Source of the DNA: an uncultured Actinotalea sp.
GTDB lineage: Bacteria; Actinomycetota; Actinomycetes; Actinomycetales; Cellulomonadaceae
Length of the DNA: 9,545 nt
Reading direction: 5' to 3'
NCBI RefSeq assembly: GCF_946885855.1
Contig: NZ_CAMPHH010000124.1
Span: forward strand, 1-9,545
Below the pieces are notes generated by a model. It saw only the letters and a list, made by a program, of their open reading frames with translations, made no database searches and had not been told where the DNA came from. The first letter of the stretch is position 1. Each line of letters starts with the position of its first letter. Shown here in pieces: positions 8,362 through 9,545 of this stretch. Position numbers and translations under genes: made by a program.

Positions 8362-9445
8362 CGGAGGCTCTCCGTCCTTGCTCGTCATGACCGACCGTCA
8401 GCCTGCCACACCGTCGTCGGACCGCGCGCCCGCCGGGCAGGGCGACGGGCCCCTGCCCGTGCCAGTCGGTGAGCAGCGCGTCGACGGCGAGGACGTGGAC
8501 CCGCTGCAGCGCGCCGTCGGGGACGCCGGCGCGCACGAGCGCCGCCCGGAGGGCGCGTCGGCGCACCGCCTCCGCGGCACCCGCCAGGACGGCGACGTCG
8601 AGCGAGATCTCGCCAGGGGGCGCGTCACCTGCCGCCGGTGGCCGGGGCGCCGCGCCGGCGGGAGCGTCGCCGGGGCTCGGCGGTGGCGCCGGGGCGGCGC
8701 GCTCCAGCAGGTCCTCCGCGAGGCGCGCCAGCACGACGTCGTCGGCGGCCAGCTGGTCCGCGGTGCGCGCGAGGGCGACCGCGACGCCCGGGCCGAGCAC
8801 GCGCTCGAGGACGGGCAGGACCTCGTGCCGCACGCGGCTGCGCAACGGCGCCGCCCCCGGTCCGTTCGTCGGGTCGTGCCAGGGATTCAGGTCGAGGGCG
8901 CGGCACGCCTCCTCCGTCTCGCTGCGCCGGATGTCGAGGAACGGCCGGCGCAGGACCCCGCGGCGCGGCGGCATCCCGGCGAGGGACCGGGCGCCGGAAC
9001 CGCGCGCGAGGCGGAGCAGGACCGTCTCGGCCTGGTCGTCGAGGGTGTGGCCGAGCAGCACCGCGGCCGCACCCCGGTCCCGCGCCTCCTCCTCGAGGGC
9101 TGCGTAGCGGGCCTCCCGGGCCGCGGCCTCGGGCCCCGCGGCCGAGGGCGCGACCACGACGCGGCGCACGACCACCGGGGCGAGGCCCAGCGCACGGCAC
9201 CGGTCCGCGGCGGTCCGCGCGACCCCACCGCTCCCCGCCTGCAGGCTGTGGTCCACGACCACGGCGCCTGCCCGAAGCCCCGCGCGCGGCGCCTCGAAAG
9301 CCGTGGCGGCGGCGAGCGCGAGGGAGTCCGCCCCGCCCGAGCACGCGACGAGCACGAGGGCGCCGGGCACCCGGTCGGCGAGGTCGGCCAGCTCGGCGCG
9401 CACGGCCACCCGCTGGCGCGCGACCGCCGGGTCCGGACCGGTCAC
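8348..9445 (-). CDS. tilS: tRNA(Ile)-lysidine synthetase
   Basis: TilS attaches lysine to C34 of the CAU-anticodon isoleucine tRNA using ATP, so that it reads AUA; it is normally essential. The 365-residue protein has the N-type ATP pyrophosphatase P-loop SGGADS (36-41), VVVDHSLQ (62-69), the [25 protein letters not shown] motif (131-151) and RRPFLDI (166-172), followed by NPWHDPTN (187-194) and [11 protein letters not shown] (201-211). A Pro/Ala-rich stretch at 250-278 separates the helical middle from a short C-terminal region ending near [15 protein letters not shown] (330-344). The arrangement matches actinomycete TilS, which lacks much of the E. coli C-terminal part. The GTG at 9445 has no clear Shine-Dalgarno and is preceded by a perfect 15-base palindrome; it gives a normal N-terminus. 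The upstream gene ends 42 bases before it. Confidence 0.95.
   Translation of the reverse strand: MTGPDPAVARQRVAVRAELADLADRVPGALVLVACSGGADSLALAAATAFEAPRAGLRAGAVVVDHSLQAGSGGVARTAADRCRALGLAPVVVRRVVVAPSAAGPEAAAREARYAALEEEARDRGAAAVLLGHTLDDQAETVLLRLARGSGARSLAGMPPRRGVLRRPFLDIRRSETEEACRALDLNPWHDPTNGPGAAPLRSRVRHEVLPVLERVLGPGVAVALARTADQLAADDVVLARLAEDLLERAAPAPPPSPGDAPAGAAPRPPAAGDAPPGEISLDVAVLAGAAEAVRRRALRAALVRAGVPDGALQRVHVLAVDALLTDWHGQGPVALPGGRAVRRRCGRLTVGHDEQGRRASGGRG
8362..8374 (-). promoter_or_regulatory. hpt ribosome-binding site inside a small inverted repeat
   Basis: The minus strand reads CGGAG-AGC-CTCCG just before the hpt GTG at 8361. GGAG is the likely Shine-Dalgarno, and the matching CTCCG could pair with it as a five-base stem with a three-base loop. 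The element lies inside the last codons of tilS, so a ribosome finishing tilS would open it. Confidence 0.45.
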
Positions 9446-9465
9446 GGGGTGCGGACCCGGTCCGC
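9430..9465. promoter_or_regulatory. Two perfect palindromes bracketing the tilS start
   Basis: GGTCCGGACC at 9430-9439 is a perfect 10-base palindrome inside the first tilS codons. GCGGACC-C-GGTCCGC at 9451-9465 is a perfect inverted repeat with a one-base centre, five bases upstream of the GTG. Both are built from the same GGTCC/GGACC half-site. They could form an operator or an RNA structure over the start region; no function is shown. Confidence 0.4.
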
Positions 9466-9487
9466 CGCGCCGGGCGGCCGGGCCACG

Positions 9488-9545
9488 TCAGCCGTGCACG
9501 CGCCGGACCCACGCGCGGGGGTCGGCGAGCTCACGGGGGGTGGGC
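9488..9545 (-). CDS. C-terminal end of upstream gene, probably a DUF2342 zinc-dependent metalloprotease (5' part outside window)
   Basis: Only the last 18 complete codons are in the window, reading PTPRELADPRAWVRRVHG then TGA at 9490-9488. The identification rests mainly on position: in actinomycetes including M. tuberculosis (Rv3626c before Rv3625c/tilS) the gene before tilS encodes a DUF2342 zinc-metalloprotease-like protein, and the 'DP..WVRRVHG' ending is of the kind I associate with that family. No catalytic HExxH region is visible because it lies upstream. The 42 bases between its stop and the tilS GTG allow either read-through transcription or a short control region. The alternative is an unrelated gene whose C-terminus happens to look similar. 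Confidence 0.55.
   Translation of the reverse strand, partial: PTPRELADPRAWVRRVHG

Noticed and set aside
9201..9220. Tandem CGGTCCGCGG / CGGTCCGCGC
   Set aside because: It lies within tilS codons for Ala, Asp and Arg and is explained by codon bias, although it resembles the half-sites near the tilS start.

Overview
This is a very GC-rich stretch in which every supported gene lies on the minus strand, so transcription runs from high to low coordinates. Base composition, frequent GTG starts and gene order all point to an actinomycete (Actinomycetota). The fused folB-folK gene and the paired PH-domain membrane proteins suggest a Micrococcales/Cellulomonas-like lineage; that genus-level placement is inference. 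The order metalloprotease, tilS, hpt, ftsH, folE, folP, folB, folK, DUF3180 matches the conserved Mycobacterium tuberculosis block Rv3626c-Rv3605c, except that hpt and ftsH are direct neighbours here. This is core chromosome, not a mobile or accessory region.

Layout in transcription order. At 9545-9488 lie the last residues of an upstream gene, probably the DUF2342 zinc-metalloprotease family. tilS (9445-8348) makes the tRNA-Ile lysidine synthetase and overlaps hpt (8361-7807), the hypoxanthine phosphoribosyltransferase. A 257-base gap follows (7806-7550). It holds a hairpin just after hpt, a short tandem repeat, a dyad and a plausible -10 box, and is the only obvious place for a new promoter. 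ftsH (7549-5522) encodes the membrane AAA+ zinc protease.

The folate genes follow almost without gaps: folE (GTP cyclohydrolase I), folP (dihydropteroate synthase) and a single folB-folK gene joining dihydroneopterin aldolase to HPPK through a linker of about 100 residues. Together they cover GTP to dihydropteroate, apart from the dephosphorylation of dihydroneopterin triphosphate and the supply of p-aminobenzoate. The last three genes encode membrane proteins: a four-helix DUF3180 protein that overlaps folK by one base, a YdbS-like protein with one bacterial PH domain, and a YdbT-like protein with three PH domains that runs off the left edge. The two PH genes overlap by four bases, so their products probably work together in the membrane.

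I see no tRNA, rRNA, CRISPR array, insertion sequence or phage gene. No system here is clearly undescribed. The points most worth checking are the FolB-FolK linker, the dyad upstream of ftsH (TilS and Hpt have been linked to ftsH control in Bacillus), palindromes around the tilS start, a possible hairpin over the hpt ribosome-binding site, a collagen-like linker in the YdbT-like protein, and the folate-to-PH-protein linkage.
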